DNA of 64,000 nt, from positions 186,001 to 250,000 of the forward strand of contig NZ_JADKRR010000002.1 in assembly GCF_015351105.1 (NCBI RefSeq). The letters are read 5' to 3'. This DNA comes from Clavibacter sp. VKM Ac-2872. GTDB taxonomy: Bacteria; Actinomycetota; Actinomycetes; Actinomycetales; Microbacteriaceae. Within the stretch, counting starts at the first letter, position 1. Each line of letters opens with the position of its first letter. The translations under genes were made by a program, and so were the position numbers. Of the stretch, positions 1-8,778 are shown piece after piece. A model generated the notes under the pieces. That model made no database searches. It saw nothing but the letters and a program-made list of their open reading frames with translations, and had not been told where the DNA came from.

Positions 1-1
1 C

Positions 2-1063
2 GTCGACGACACCTCCGCCGCCAAGCTCGCCGGGCACTTCGCCGCGGGATCCCGCGAGCCCGACGACCGCGGCGACGCCTTCTTCGACGCGGCAGGCAAG
101 GACCTGCTCACGGGCCTCCTGCTGGCGGCGGCGCTCGACCGCCGGCCCATCACGGACGTGCTCGGCTGGCTCACGGATCCCGACGAGCGCGAGATGGTGG
201 GCATCCTCCGGTGCAGCGGCTACCCGCTCATCGCCGACGACGTCGAGAGCGCGTCGCGCACCTCGCCCCGGCAGCGCGACGGCGTGTACGCGACCGCCCG
301 CAAGATGGCGTCGTGCGTGCGCAGCAGCCGCATCAACAGGTGGATCACGCCGGCCGGCGGCGACGCGGCCGCGGATCCCCGCCCCCGGCTCGACCCCGAC
401 GCCTTCGTGCGCTCCACCGACACCCTCTACTCCCTCTCGGTGGAGGGCGAGGGCACGGCCGCGCCGCTCGTCACGGCGCTCACGGTCGCGATCGTCGAGG
501 CCGCCGAGCGCCTCGCCCGCACGCAGCCGGGCGGCCGCCTGGCCACGCCGCTCGTCTGCGTCCTCGACGAGGCCGCGAACGTGTGCCGGTGGAAGGAGCT
601 GCCCGACCTGTACTCGCACCTCGGCTCGCGCGGGATCCCGGTCATGTCGATCTTCCAGTCGTACGCGCAGGGCGTCGACGTGTTCGGCCGCGAGGGCATG
701 CGCAAGCTCTTCAGCGCCGCGAACGAGGTCGTGTACCTCGGCGGCGTGAAGGAGGCGGAGTGGCTGCGGGAGCTCTCGGAGCTCATCGGCGACTACGACC
801 ACGAGACGGTCTCCAGCTCGACGACGCGCGGCGTGCGCTCGACCAGCGTGCAGAACGACCGGCGCCGGATCCTCGACACCTCCGAGCTCGCGGAGCTGCC
901 CCGGGGCCGCGCCGTGCTGCTCGCGTCCGGTGTGCGCGCCTCGATGATCGCGACGGTGCCGTGGATGGACGGCCCCGAGGCGGCCGTCATCCGGGCCTCG
1001 CTCGCGGCCGCCGACGCCCGCGCGGTATCCGGTCCTGCGGCGGCACCGGGGGCCGCGTCGTGA
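2..1063 (+). CDS. TraG/VirD4-family conjugal coupling protein, C-terminal part
   Basis: The reading frame is open to the left edge, so this is the C-terminal part (about 353 residues) of a longer protein. The visible start resembles the post-Walker-A part of type IV coupling ATPases (DAAGKDLLTGLLLAAAL), and a Walker-B-like strand VCVLDEAAN with the following IFQSYAQ segment matches the TraG/TraD/VirD4 nucleotide-binding fold. Family knowledge: these membrane ATPases hand relaxase-bound DNA to a type IV secretion channel. It is followed by two coupled genes through GTGA-type overlaps, the usual end of an actinobacterial transfer operon. No relaxase or integrase is in view, so whether the element is intact cannot be judged. 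Confidence 0.8.
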   Translation, partial: VDDTSAAKLAGHFAAGSREPDDRGDAFFDAAGKDLLTGLLLAAALDRRPITDVLGWLTDPDEREMVGILRCSGYPLIADDVESASRTSPRQRDGVYATARKMASCVRSSRINRWITPAGGDAAADPRPRLDPDAFVRSTDTLYSLSVEGEGTAAPLVTALTVAIVEAAERLARTQPGGRLATPLVCVLDEAANVCRWKELPDLYSHLGSRGIPVMSIFQSYAQGVDVFGREGMRKLFSAANEVVYLGGVKEAEWLRELSELIGDYDHETVSSSTTRGVRSTSVQNDRRRILDTSELAELPRGRAVLLASGVRASMIATVPWMDGPEAAVIRASLAAADARAVSGPAAAPGAAS

Positions 1064-1446
1064 CGGACGCGTTCGGCTGGGGCGACGCGCCGGCCGCGTC
1101 CGGGGAGCCGGTCTTCGCCGACGTCGACGCGTTCGTGCGCGGGTTCCTCGCGCCCGCCTACCGCCGCGAGGTCAGCCCGCGCGGCGAGAGCCGGTGGGAT
1201 CCCGAGTGGTGGCGCCACCCCGAGGCCGTCGCGCGGCTCGAGGCGCTGTGGCTCGCGTGGGAGGCCCTCCGGCTCGAGGGCGCGACCGGCATGAGCGTGT
1301 GGTGGCGGGATCACGCGGACTACCACCTCGCCGTGCTCATGGGCCCGACCGGCCCCTTCGCGCGCACCTCCGCCACCACCGAGGCCGGGGAGCCGCTCCC
1401 GTGCGCGCCGCGGCCGGAGCCCGGGCCGATCGGAGCCGCCTCGTGA
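1060..1446 (+). CDS. DUF4913-family small protein
   Basis: A 128-residue acidic protein starting at GTG inside the stop of the coupling-protein gene (4-base overlap). The tryptophan-rich centre (DPEWWRHPEAVARLEALWLAWEAL, then SVWWRDHADYHL) is the pattern I associate with DUF4913, a family restricted to actinobacterial plasmids and integrative elements. No enzyme motif or membrane segment is visible. Function is unknown; its position between a coupling ATPase and a membrane protein suggests a role in, or regulation of, conjugal transfer. Confidence 0.62.
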   Translation: MTDAFGWGDAPAASGEPVFADVDAFVRGFLAPAYRREVSPRGESRWDPEWWRHPEAVARLEALWLAWEALRLEGATGMSVWWRDHADYHLAVLMGPTGPFARTSATTEAGEPLPCAPRPEPGPIGAAS

Positions 1447-2288
1447 GGCGCGAGGTGCCGGGCTGGTTCCGCCTGCTGCTCTGCTGGCCGGCGCTGCTCG
1501 TGCTCGGGATGGGGCTGCTCGGCCTCCTCACCGCGGTGGCGGATCCGTCGGTGCTCACGCGACCCGAGACCCTCATCCCCGGGCTCGTGCTCCTCCTCCT
1601 CTGCGTCGCGGCCGTGCGGACCCTGATCCGCGGCGCGCGCGTGCTCGCGGGCATGGTCCGCGGCGCGCGGCACGAGCTCGCGCGACCGGCCCGCGAGGCC
1701 GAGGCCGCGCAGGACCTCGCCGTCCGGAGCGCGGCGGGCTGGGCGGAGGCGTGCCGACTCCGCGCGTCGCTGCTGCGCGGGGAGCGCCCGCCCGGCTTCC
1801 CCGTCTGGGACGTCGTCGCCGAGCCCGGGGAGGTGTTCCTCTACGACGTGGAGGCGGACTACGAGCGGTACTACGGGCAGGACGTCACGTACACGCGCTC
1901 GAGCGGGTTCCTCGTCGGGAGCCCCGCGTTCGTGTTCGGCGGGATGGCGGTCGCGGCCATCGGGAACGCATCCCGGAGGAGCGCGGCCGAGGCGCAGGCC
2001 GCCGAGCAGTGGCGCGAGCTGCAGCCCGTGCGGCTCGTGATCTCCGACCGGCGGCTCCTCTGCCAGGTCGGCGGCAGGTGGCTCGCGTTCTGGTACGCGG
2101 GCATGACGGCGGTCTACCCCGAGGTGGCCGAGTGGGCGCTCGTCTGCCAGTTCCCGGACGTCGAGCCGCTGCGCCTCCGCGGCGTCGACGCCCCCATCGC
2201 CGCCGTGCTCACGGTGCTCGGCACGCAGGGCCTCGACGCGGTCCGCGACCACCCGAGCCTGCAGCCGCTGGGGGCGACCGGATCCTGA
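1443..2288 (+). CDS. Unknown membrane protein of transfer operon
   Basis: A 281-residue protein starting at GTG in a 4-base overlap with the preceding gene. Two N-terminal hydrophobic helices (about residues 8-30 and 45-62) are followed by a long soluble domain with an amphipathic Ala/Glu/Arg stretch and a beta-rich C-terminal half containing DRRLLCQVGGRWLAFWYAG. A central glycine-rich hydrophobic patch (GSPAFVFGGMAVAAIGNA) could be a third short membrane segment. I do not recognise the family. Coupling to the TraG-like and DUF4913 genes suggests it belongs to the same element. It converges on the phosphatase gene downstream. Confidence 0.6.
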   Translation: MRREVPGWFRLLLCWPALLVLGMGLLGLLTAVADPSVLTRPETLIPGLVLLLLCVAAVRTLIRGARVLAGMVRGARHELARPAREAEAAQDLAVRSAAGWAEACRLRASLLRGERPPGFPVWDVVAEPGEVFLYDVEADYERYYGQDVTYTRSSGFLVGSPAFVFGGMAVAAIGNASRRSAAEAQAAEQWRELQPVRLVISDRRLLCQVGGRWLAFWYAGMTAVYPEVAEWALVCQFPDVEPLRLRGVDAPIAAVLTVLGTQGLDAVRDHPSLQPLGATGS

Positions 2289-2319
2289 CGCGGCGCCGGC
2301 GCCGGCTGGGATCCGCCGC

Positions 2320-3564
2320 TCAGGCGCCGCCCGCGTAGCGGACGCACACCGCCGACACGTCGTCGCCCAGGGTGCCGCGCGCGGCGGCCGCGGCGGCGGC
2401 GTCCGCGATGCGCTGCACGGTCTCGGCCGCGTCCTCGGCTGTGCGCACGAGGTCCACGAGCGGGGCGACCGAGTCGAGGGATCCGTCGAAGAGGTCGAGC
2501 GCGCCGTCGGTGAAGACGAGCAGCCGGTCGCCCGGGGCGATCGCGCCCGGGTGGGTGGCCCAGCTCGCGTCGGGCACGACGCCGAGCGGCAGGCCGAGCG
2601 CCGGGAGCATCTCGTGCGAGCCGTCCGCACGGAGCAGCACGGTGAGGCCGTGGCCGCCGTCCGCGTAGGAGAAGGCGCCGGTGGATCCGTCGATGCGGCA
2701 GTGCAGGAACGTCGCGAACGTCTCGGTGACGTCGAGGTCGGCCTGCAGCTGGGCCTGCACCGCGGTGACCGTGCGCTCCGCGTCCGGGCCGCGATGCGCC
2801 TGGAACGCCGACCGCACGGCGGACGCGAGGATCGCGGCGCCCGCGCCCTTGCCCATCACGTCGGCGATGGTCAGGTGCAGCCCGTCGGGGTCCTCGCCCC
2901 ACGCGTAGAAGTCGCCGCCGACACCGCGGGCCGGGAGGCTGATGCCGGCGAGGTCGAAGTCGGGCCAGAGCGGCCGGTCGACGGGCAGGAGCCGCCGCTG
3001 GATCTCGCCCGCGAGCTCCTCGTCCCTGCTGTCGCGCAGCTCGCGCTCGACCCAGGCGCCCATCTCGTCGAGCAGCTTCTCCTGCGCGGGCGCGAGGTCG
3101 CGCGCCTCGGTGTCGACGAGGCAGAGCGTGCCGACGGTCTGGCCGCCGGAGAGGAGCGGGCGGCCGGCGTAGAAGCGGATGTGGCGGGGACCCGTGACGG
3201 TGGTCCGGTGCGCGAAGCGCTCGTCCTGGGTCGCGTCCGGCACGACCAGGATCTCGGGACTCCGGATGGCGACGTCGCAGAACGACTGCGTGCGGTCCGA
3301 CAGGAGCGAGACGCCCCGGGGCTGCGGCGACTTCGTGAACTGCTCCGTGTCGCCCACGAGGTTGATCTCGGCCACGGGCACGTCGAACAGCTCGCGCGCG
3401 ATGCGGGTGACGCGGTCGAAGCGCTCCTCGGCGGTGGAGCCCACCAGCCGGAGGTCCTGCACGGCGCGCAGCCGCGCCTGCTCGTCGGGTGCCGAGGCGC
3501 TGCCGGTGGCGCGTCCCGCCGGGTCGGATCCGCCCGAGCGCGCGACGGGTGCCTGCGTGGTCAT
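2320..3564 (-). CDS. GAF-domain SpoIIE-type PP2C phosphatase
   Basis: A 414-residue protein with an N-terminal GAF domain (about 30-180, ending in a GTLCLVDT core) and a C-terminal PP2C-type phosphatase domain (about 190-410). Metal-binding signatures are visible: GGDFYAW, IADVMGKG, YADGGHG, FTDGALDLFD and GDDVSAV. Family knowledge: such RsbU/RsbP-like enzymes dephosphorylate STAS anti-sigma antagonists in response to a signal sensed by the GAF domain. The start ATG at 3564 is preceded by a GGGGGA ribosome-binding tract. It lies 131 bases downstream of the second phosphatase gene, so it may have its own promoter. The likely substrate is the STAS protein encoded at 5439-5777. Confidence 0.88.
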   Translation of the reverse strand: MTTQAPVARSGGSDPAGRATGSASAPDEQARLRAVQDLRLVGSTAEERFDRVTRIARELFDVPVAEINLVGDTEQFTKSPQPRGVSLLSDRTQSFCDVAIRSPEILVVPDATQDERFAHRTTVTGPRHIRFYAGRPLLSGGQTVGTLCLVDTEARDLAPAQEKLLDEMGAWVERELRDSRDEELAGEIQRRLLPVDRPLWPDFDLAGISLPARGVGGDFYAWGEDPDGLHLTIADVMGKGAGAAILASAVRSAFQAHRGPDAERTVTAVQAQLQADLDVTETFATFLHCRIDGSTGAFSYADGGHGLTVLLRADGSHEMLPALGLPLGVVPDASWATHPGAIAPGDRLLVFTDGALDLFDGSLDSVAPLVDLVRTAEDAAETVQRIADAAAAAAARGTLGDDVSAVCVRYAGGA

Positions 3565-3695
3565 GTGTCCCCCTGGTGGATCCGGAACCGGTCGCGTCGG
3601 GCGGGTGCCGCCCGCCGCACGATCCCCCCGGATCGCGGCGCCTGCGTCGAGTGTATGCCGGGGTGTTCGGAGCGCTGCCCGGATGCGGAGGGCTC

Positions 3696-5024
3696 TCAGG
3701 CGTCGCGACGCAGGACCACCACGGTCACGTCGTCCGGGTTCGCCTGGCCGCCGGCGAGCGCGGTGATCCGTCCCACCAGCTCGTCCGCCGACGCGGACGC
3801 GCGCGCCAGCTCGGCCACCTGCTCGACCGCGCGCAGCGTGCCGTCGTAGAGGTCGAGGACGCCGTCGCTGAAGGTGACGATGAGGTCGCCGGGGCCGAGC
3901 AGGATCTCGTGGGTCCGCCAGCCGGCCGCCCCCGGCACGCCCACGGGGAGATCCGTCGACTCGAGGCGCTCGTGCGTGCCGTCCGCGCGCACCAGCGCGG
4001 AGAGGCCGTGACCCGCGTCGGCGTAGAGGACGGTGTGGTCCTCGGCGCGCACGCGCGCGTGGAAGACGGTCGCGAAGGACGCGGCGGCGCTCATCTCCGC
4101 GGTGAAGCAGTCGGAGGTGCGCTCGATGGCGGCGACGGGATCCGGCACGTTCTTGGCGCTGCGCACGACCGCGCGCGCGGTGGCCGCGATGATCCCCGCG
4201 CCGACGCCCTTGCCCATCACGTCGCCGAGGGTGAACGCCAGGCCCTCCTTCACCGGGTACCAGTCGAAGAAGTCGCCGCCCACGGCCTTCGACGGCAGGC
4301 ACGCGCCCGCGACCTGGTAGCCGGCGAGCGGCACGGTCGTCGTGGGCAGGAGCGCCTGCTGCACGATGGACGCCCGGGTCAGCTCCTCCTCGCTCACCCG
4401 CTCGCGGTCGCGCGACGCCTCGAGGCTGAGGCGCGTGCGCCGGGACAGCTCGTTGACCACGAGCGCCGCGACGGCGAAGGCCAGGGCGCTGAAGAACCCG
4501 CGCCACAGCTCGTTCGCGTTCTGCTGCCCGAGCCGGAGGAGGAGCGGCAGGCCGAGGGTCACGTACACGCCGACGAACGCGACGAGCACGTTCGACCGCC
4601 CGGGATTGAGGCTGAACCAGACGACCGGGAGGATGACGAGCGACCCGTAGATCGAGGCGTTCTCGCCCGTCGCGATGCGCAGCATGCCCACGGCCAGGAA
4701 GTCGAGCGCGGGCACCAGCTCGGCGAAGCGGGCGAGGTCCGGGCGCCAGGTCACGAGGACGGCGAGGAGGGTGGCCGCCACGATGATCCCGCAGGCGAGG
4801 AGGAGCGAGCGCGGCGCGGTCACGCCGAGCGACGGCACGCTGAGGCTCGTGAGGACCGCGAGGACGAAGAGCACCAGCATCGGCAGCTGCTTGAGCGCGG
4901 GGGTGGGGCCGGAGGCGCCGGTGGATCCGAGGCGGGCGGCGGACTCGGGGATCCAGGCCGCGCGGCCGACCCAGGCGGGCAGCGAGAGCGCGGCGAGCCG
5001 TGACTCGCGCGCGGGCGTGTCCAT
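3696..5024 (-). CDS. Membrane SpoIIE-type PP2C phosphatase
   Basis: A 442-residue protein with about six N-terminal membrane helices (residues 45-190) and a C-terminal PP2C domain (about 220-440) with GGDFFDWY, LGDVMGKG, YADAGHG, FSDGVLDLYD and DDVTVV motifs. The start ATG overlaps the stop of the anti-sigma gene by one base (TGATG), so the two are translationally coupled. I chose this start over an upstream ATG 14 codons earlier because of that coupling. Inference: it senses a membrane or extracellular cue and dephosphorylates the neighbouring STAS antagonist, giving the module two signal inputs. Confidence 0.87.
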   Translation of the reverse strand: MDTPARESRLAALSLPAWVGRAAWIPESAARLGSTGASGPTPALKQLPMLVLFVLAVLTSLSVPSLGVTAPRSLLLACGIIVAATLLAVLVTWRPDLARFAELVPALDFLAVGMLRIATGENASIYGSLVILPVVWFSLNPGRSNVLVAFVGVYVTLGLPLLLRLGQQNANELWRGFFSALAFAVAALVVNELSRRTRLSLEASRDRERVSEEELTRASIVQQALLPTTTVPLAGYQVAGACLPSKAVGGDFFDWYPVKEGLAFTLGDVMGKGVGAGIIAATARAVVRSAKNVPDPVAAIERTSDCFTAEMSAAASFATVFHARVRAEDHTVLYADAGHGLSALVRADGTHERLESTDLPVGVPGAAGWRTHEILLGPGDLIVTFSDGVLDLYDGTLRAVEQVAELARASASADELVGRITALAGGQANPDDVTVVVLRRDA

Positions 5025-5446
5025 CAGGACGCCTCGGGCTCGATCCGGGTCCGGCGCACGCTCCACACGTTCTCGCCGCCGACCCGCTCGTAGGTCAGCT
5101 CGTCGCAGAGCATCTGCACCATGGCGAGGCCGCGGCCGGACTCGGCGTCGACCCCCGGCATCTCGCGGCGGGCGAGGCGGAAGTCGCCCGGCTCGGATCC
5201 GTCGCGCAGCTTGGCGCGCATCACGCCGTCGTCGACCGTGACGCTCACCACGCAGGTGACGCCCTGGCCGTGGTCGGCGTGCTCGATCACGTTCGACGCG
5301 AGCTCGACGAGCGCGGTCTCGAACGCCATGCGGTCGAGCGCGCCCACGTCGGGACGGTCGTCCCAGAGGCCCGCGACGAGCTCGTGGACCGCGTCCACGT
5401 CGTCGGGCGGGGACTGGAGCGTGAGGCTGCGGGTGGTCTCAGTCAC
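5024..5446 (-). CDS. RsbW-like anti-sigma factor serine kinase
   Basis: A 140-residue GHKL ATPase. The N box (ETALVELASNVIEHA, residues 44-58) and the G1 region (VDAESGRGLAMVQ) identify an HATPase_c_2 anti-sigma kinase. The GTG start is within the end of the STAS gene (8-base overlap), so antagonist and kinase are made together. Family knowledge: such proteins bind either a sigma factor or the unphosphorylated STAS partner and phosphorylate the latter. No sigma factor gene is in this window, so its target is encoded elsewhere or the module controls something other than a sigma factor. Confidence 0.88.
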   Translation of the reverse strand: MTETTRSLTLQSPPDDVDAVHELVAGLWDDRPDVGALDRMAFETALVELASNVIEHADHGQGVTCVVSVTVDDGVMRAKLRDGSEPGDFRLARREMPGVDAESGRGLAMVQMLCDELTYERVGGENVWSVRRTRIEPEAS

Positions 5447-5777
5447 GGTAGGCCGCCTCGGCCGTCGGGGTCGAGACGAGCACGCGGTCGAGGTTGGAGA
5501 GCTGGAGCACCATCGCGACCTGCGGGCCGGGTGCCGCGATGCGGAGATCACCGCCGCCGTCGCGCGCCGCGCGGAGGCCCGCGATGAGGGCGCCGAGGCC
5601 GGACGAGTCGATGAACTCGACGCCGGCGAGGTCGACGACGATCCGTCGCGGGGCGGGCTCGAGCGCGTCGTGGATCGCCTGCCGGAGATCTGGCGCGGCC
5701 GCCATGTTGAGCAGCCCCGTCGCGGTGACGACGGTGACGTCGTCCTCGCGCAGTTCGGTGGCGGTCGTGAGCGCCAT
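5439..5777 (-). CDS. STAS-domain anti-sigma factor antagonist
   Basis: A 112-residue single STAS domain. The strand-helix signature VEFIDSSGLGAL carries the phospho-acceptor serine (Ser58 or Ser59). It is the first gene of the partner-switch operon (STAS, kinase, two phosphatases). An AGGGGGA tract precedes the ATG. Expected role: when dephosphorylated it sequesters the adjacent kinase and frees that kinase's target. Confidence 0.9.
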   Translation of the reverse strand: MALTTATELREDDVTVVTATGLLNMAAAPDLRQAIHDALEPAPRRIVVDLAGVEFIDSSGLGALIAGLRAARDGGGDLRIAAPGPQVAMVLQLSNLDRVLVSTPTAEAAYRD

Positions 5778-6042
5778 GCGTCCCCCTCGTGTGGTCGTGC
5801 GCCGTCGTCGGCATCCCCCGATGCACCCGGCGGGCGGTGCCGGTCCCGCGCGGTCCCCCGCCCGGATCCCCTGCCTCCGCCGCGCTCATCCTCTCACTCA
5901 TCGTGTGGGGAAATACGACCGTCCCGGAGTCCCGTCGCATGTCCGCGCGGCGCATGCGGGTGGCGGGGCGGCCCGCGCCTTCGTTACGGTGCGGGTGATC
6001 CCCCGCACGACCACGGCCGCACCGGCCGCACGAGGAGACACC

Positions 6043-6411
6043 GTGTCGACCGCACCCGAGCACGTCCCCATCGAGCGCCGCATCACGCGGCTGGCGATCG
6101 AGACCTCCATCGGCCTGGCCTGGAACGCCGAGGGCGAGATCCGCGGACTGCCGCCGCTCGCGTGGCAGCTCGGCGGCCCCTGGGAGGGCGTGCACTTCTC
6201 GGGCGACGCCGACGCGTACGCGCCCGAGGTGCGGCGCGAGGTCATCGAGTCGTGGATCGCGGGGCTCGGCCTCGCCGACGCCATCGACCTCACCGACGGC
6301 CCGCTCGCGCGCCGCGGGGACGACATGGTCTGGACGGGCGCGATCGACGAGGTCGTGTTCGAGCTCCGCTACCCGGCGGACTGCACGGATCCGGCCGGGC
6401 CGGACGACTAG
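6043..6411 (+). CDS. Small hypothetical protein
   Basis: A 122-residue acidic protein starting at GTG with a GAGGAG ribosome-binding site 5 bases upstream. The sequence is rich in Trp, Gly and Asp (for example LAWQLGGPWEGVHFSGD), lacks a signal peptide and has no membrane segment. Codon use is typical of the region. I do not recognise the family. Its stop overlaps the convergent phosphatase gene by a few bases. Confidence 0.6.
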   Translation: MSTAPEHVPIERRITRLAIETSIGLAWNAEGEIRGLPPLAWQLGGPWEGVHFSGDADAYAPEVRREVIESWIAGLGLADAIDLTDGPLARRGDDMVWTGAIDEVVFELRYPADCTDPAGPDD

Positions 6412-7034
6412 CCCGCGGGGGCGGCCGACTCCCGCCACCCGGATCCGTCGCGCTCCAGCTCGATGAGCTGCCCGTTCGCCCACACCAGCGACCGCGTGAG
6501 CGCGGGCGACCGGCCGAGCGCCGTGAGGTAGAGCACGCGGAGCAGGTAGCCGTGCGCGACCACGAGGGTGGTGCGCGGATCCGACGCCACGTCGTCGAGC
6601 ACCGCGCGCGCCCGCACGGCCGCCGCCGCCCAGGTCTCGCCGCCGCCGGGCGCTGCGGGCTCTCCGTCGTCGCCCGTCAGCCAGGCTGCGAAGGCCGCGC
6701 CGTGCTCGGGCCCGCGCAGCTCGTCGCGCGTGATCCCCTCGAAGCCGCCGAAGTCGAGCTCCACCAGCTCGGGCCGCGGCTCGGGCGCGACGCCCGGCGC
6801 GACGCCCTGCTCCTGCAGGATCCGCGCGGTGCTGCGGGCGCGCGCGAGCGTGCTCACGAGGATCCGCTCCACGCCCTCCCCGCGCAGCCGCGCCGCGAGG
6901 GGCGCGAGCTGCTCGGCCGCGTCGTCGTCGACGTCGATGTCGGTGCGCGAGTCGTAGCGGTACTCCCGGTTCCAGGGCGTCGGCGCGTGCCGGGTGAGGA
7001 GCAGGCGCGCGGGAGGTGCCGGAGGTGTCTGCAT
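6408..7034 (-). CDS. Histidine phosphatase (phosphoglycerate mutase-like)
   Basis: A 208-residue protein of the two-histidine phosphatase superfamily. The catalytic LTRHAPTPWN motif begins at residue 13 (phospho-acceptor His16), the STLARARSTA segment supplies the second arginine, ELDFGGFEG the acid, and VVAHGYLLR the second histidine. The start is the ATG directly before the RH motif, leaving no room for a signal peptide, so it is cytoplasmic. Substrate cannot be inferred; many relatives are broad phosphomonoesterases. It overlaps the convergent gene at 6043-6411 by 4 bases. Confidence 0.85.
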   Translation of the reverse strand: MQTPPAPPARLLLTRHAPTPWNREYRYDSRTDIDVDDDAAEQLAPLAARLRGEGVERILVSTLARARSTARILQEQGVAPGVAPEPRPELVELDFGGFEGITRDELRGPEHGAAFAAWLTGDDGEPAAPGGGETWAAAAVRARAVLDDVASDPRTTLVVAHGYLLRVLYLTALGRSPALTRSLVWANGQLIELERDGSGWRESAAPAG

Positions 7035-7158
7035 GGGTCCATCCAACCGGAGCGCGCGCGGACCGACCGGGCGGACGGAGGGCGCGCGCCTCGTTCTGGG
7101 GGCGCGCGGGGACGACCGCCCGGCCGTCGTCGCGGATCCGCGCCCGTAGGGTCGGAGC

Positions 7159-8112
7159 ATGGCCAGCGGCGCGTGGGTGCGGATCCCGTCCCCCGGCACC
7201 CGGCAGCGGCTCCTGCTCACCTTCGGCTCGCTCGCCATCGTGTCCCTCTTCCTCTGGACGCCCGCACGCGGGCTCACGCGCATCGTCGACGAGGCCGTCG
7301 GGCCGTCTCCGCTCATCCGGGTCGGCCTGCCGATCGTCCTGGCGCTCGCCGTGCTGGGCATCGCGTACCTGGTCGTCGCCGAGCGCACCCAGCCGCCCGC
7401 GATCGACATGGCGCGCGGCATCCTCCGCATCGGGCGGAAGGAGTGGGGCTTCTCGGAGATCACCGGCGCCCGGATCGAGCTGGCCGGCGCGGAGGGCGAC
7501 GACACCCTCATCCTCCGGCTCTCCACCACCGGCGACGAGAGCTGCAGCGTCGTCGTCTCCACGCGCGAGGGCGTGCGGATCGCCGACGACCAGCGCGACG
7601 CGCTCCTGGCGGCGATCCGCGGATCCCGCATCGCACCGCCCCGCTCGAAGGACGACCCGCACGGCCGCTTCGCGCACATCGAGTTCCCCGGGCACCTGAC
7701 GCGGGAGGACACCGCGGCGCTCGTCGACGGCAGCGGCACGGCGGAGCCGATGGCCGCGCGCGGGCAGCGGGGGCAGGGGTCGGGCGCGCCGAACGTGCGC
7801 CGGGCGGGGACGACACCCCGCGGCCCGCGGCCGAGCGCCCGCGGGCAGTATGGCGTCGCCGCGTTCGTCATCCTCATCGGCCTCGCCGCGACCGTGATCT
7901 CGGTGCTCCACCCCGACGCGCTCTCCGGCCGCCGCGACATCCCGGTGATCGGCATCGCGCTGGTCATGCTGCCGGGCGGGATCGCGTACGCGTGCATCAT
8001 CCGGCGCGACGCGCGCCGGGCCGCGGAGCAGCGCGCCGCGGTCGAGGCTGCCCGCGTGGATGCGGAGCGCTCCGACGAGGCCGCCCCGACCCGACCCGCC
8101 GACGGGAGCTGA
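7159..8112 (+). CDS. Four-helix membrane protein, paralogue 1 of tandem pair
   Basis: A 317-residue protein. It begins WVRIPSPGTRQRLLL, has two N-terminal membrane helices (about 15-36 and 52-75), a soluble PH-like stretch around PAIDMARGILRIG and GARIEL, and ends with two further helices (about 234-257 and 267-288). The first 190 residues are clearly homologous to the next gene, which shares WVRIP.P..RQRLL, RGSRIA and DP.GRF.H..FPG blocks in the same order. The two genes are 3 bases apart, so they are a tandem duplication in one operon. Function unknown. Confidence 0.65.
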   Translation: MASGAWVRIPSPGTRQRLLLTFGSLAIVSLFLWTPARGLTRIVDEAVGPSPLIRVGLPIVLALAVLGIAYLVVAERTQPPAIDMARGILRIGRKEWGFSEITGARIELAGAEGDDTLILRLSTTGDESCSVVVSTREGVRIADDQRDALLAAIRGSRIAPPRSKDDPHGRFAHIEFPGHLTREDTAALVDGSGTAEPMAARGQRGQGSGAPNVRRAGTTPRGPRPSARGQYGVAAFVILIGLAATVISVLHPDALSGRRDIPVIGIALVMLPGGIAYACIIRRDARRAAEQRAAVEAARVDAERSDEAAPTRPADGS

Positions 8113-8115
8113 CGC

Positions 8116-8754
8116 GTGGCCGACGACGCCTGGGTGCGGATCCCGGCGCCCAGCTTCCGGCAGCGGCTGCTCTTCGGCGGCCTGTGGTTCGTCCTCGTCG
8201 CCTGGCTGGGCGCCAACCCCCTCGGCTACCTCGGCCGCCGTCTGGAGGAGGCCGTCGGCGGCGGATGGCCCACCGTCGCGGCGACCGTCGTGCTCGGCGT
8301 CGCCGCGGGCGGCGCGATCCTCCTCCTCGTCATCACGCGCCTCACGCCGGCGCTCGACATCGACGCCGGTCGCGGCGTCCTGCGCCTCCGCGGCACGGAG
8401 CGCCCGTTCTCCGGGCTCGTCGGCGCCCGCATCGAGATCGCGCAGGTCCCGCGGGAGTCGCGGTACGACGCGCCCCGGAAGGGTCCGCGGCGGGATCCTC
8501 TCGTGATCCGCCTCGACCTCGCCGACGGCGCCCGGTTCCGCGTCGTGCTCGCGATCGGCGCGACCGACGCGCTCTCGGCCGAGCGGACGGAAGCGCTCCT
8601 GACGGCGGTGCGCGGGTCGCGCATCGCGGCCCCCACCGCGTCCTACGACCCCGACGGCCGCTTCACGCACCTCAACTTCCCGGGCAGCCTCGACCGGGAC
8701 GCCGCCGTCGCGCTCGTCGAGCATCCGCAGAGCGCGACCGCGCTCCCCCGCTGA
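8116..8754 (+). CDS. Two-helix membrane protein, paralogue 2 of tandem pair
   Basis: A 212-residue protein starting at GTG 3 bases after the stop of its paralogue. It repeats the layout of the first 190 residues of that gene: WVRIPAPSFRQRLLF, two membrane helices (about 16-36, 52-75), PALDIDAGRGVLRLRG, GARIEI, then RGSRIAAP and FPGSLDRD. It lacks the second helix pair of paralogue 1. The family is not recognised; the soluble part may be a PH-like domain. Confidence 0.65.
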   Translation: MADDAWVRIPAPSFRQRLLFGGLWFVLVAWLGANPLGYLGRRLEEAVGGGWPTVAATVVLGVAAGGAILLLVITRLTPALDIDAGRGVLRLRGTERPFSGLVGARIEIAQVPRESRYDAPRKGPRRDPLVIRLDLADGARFRVVLAIGATDALSAERTEALLTAVRGSRIAAPTASYDPDGRFTHLNFPGSLDRDAAVALVEHPQSATALPR

Positions 8755-8778
8755 CGACGCGACCCGGGATCGCCGCCG

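Noticed and set aside
2289..2319. GCCGGCGCCGGC palindrome between convergent genes as a terminator or attachment site
   Set aside because: A 12-base GC-only palindrome is expected by chance at this composition and has no loop or second copy nearby.
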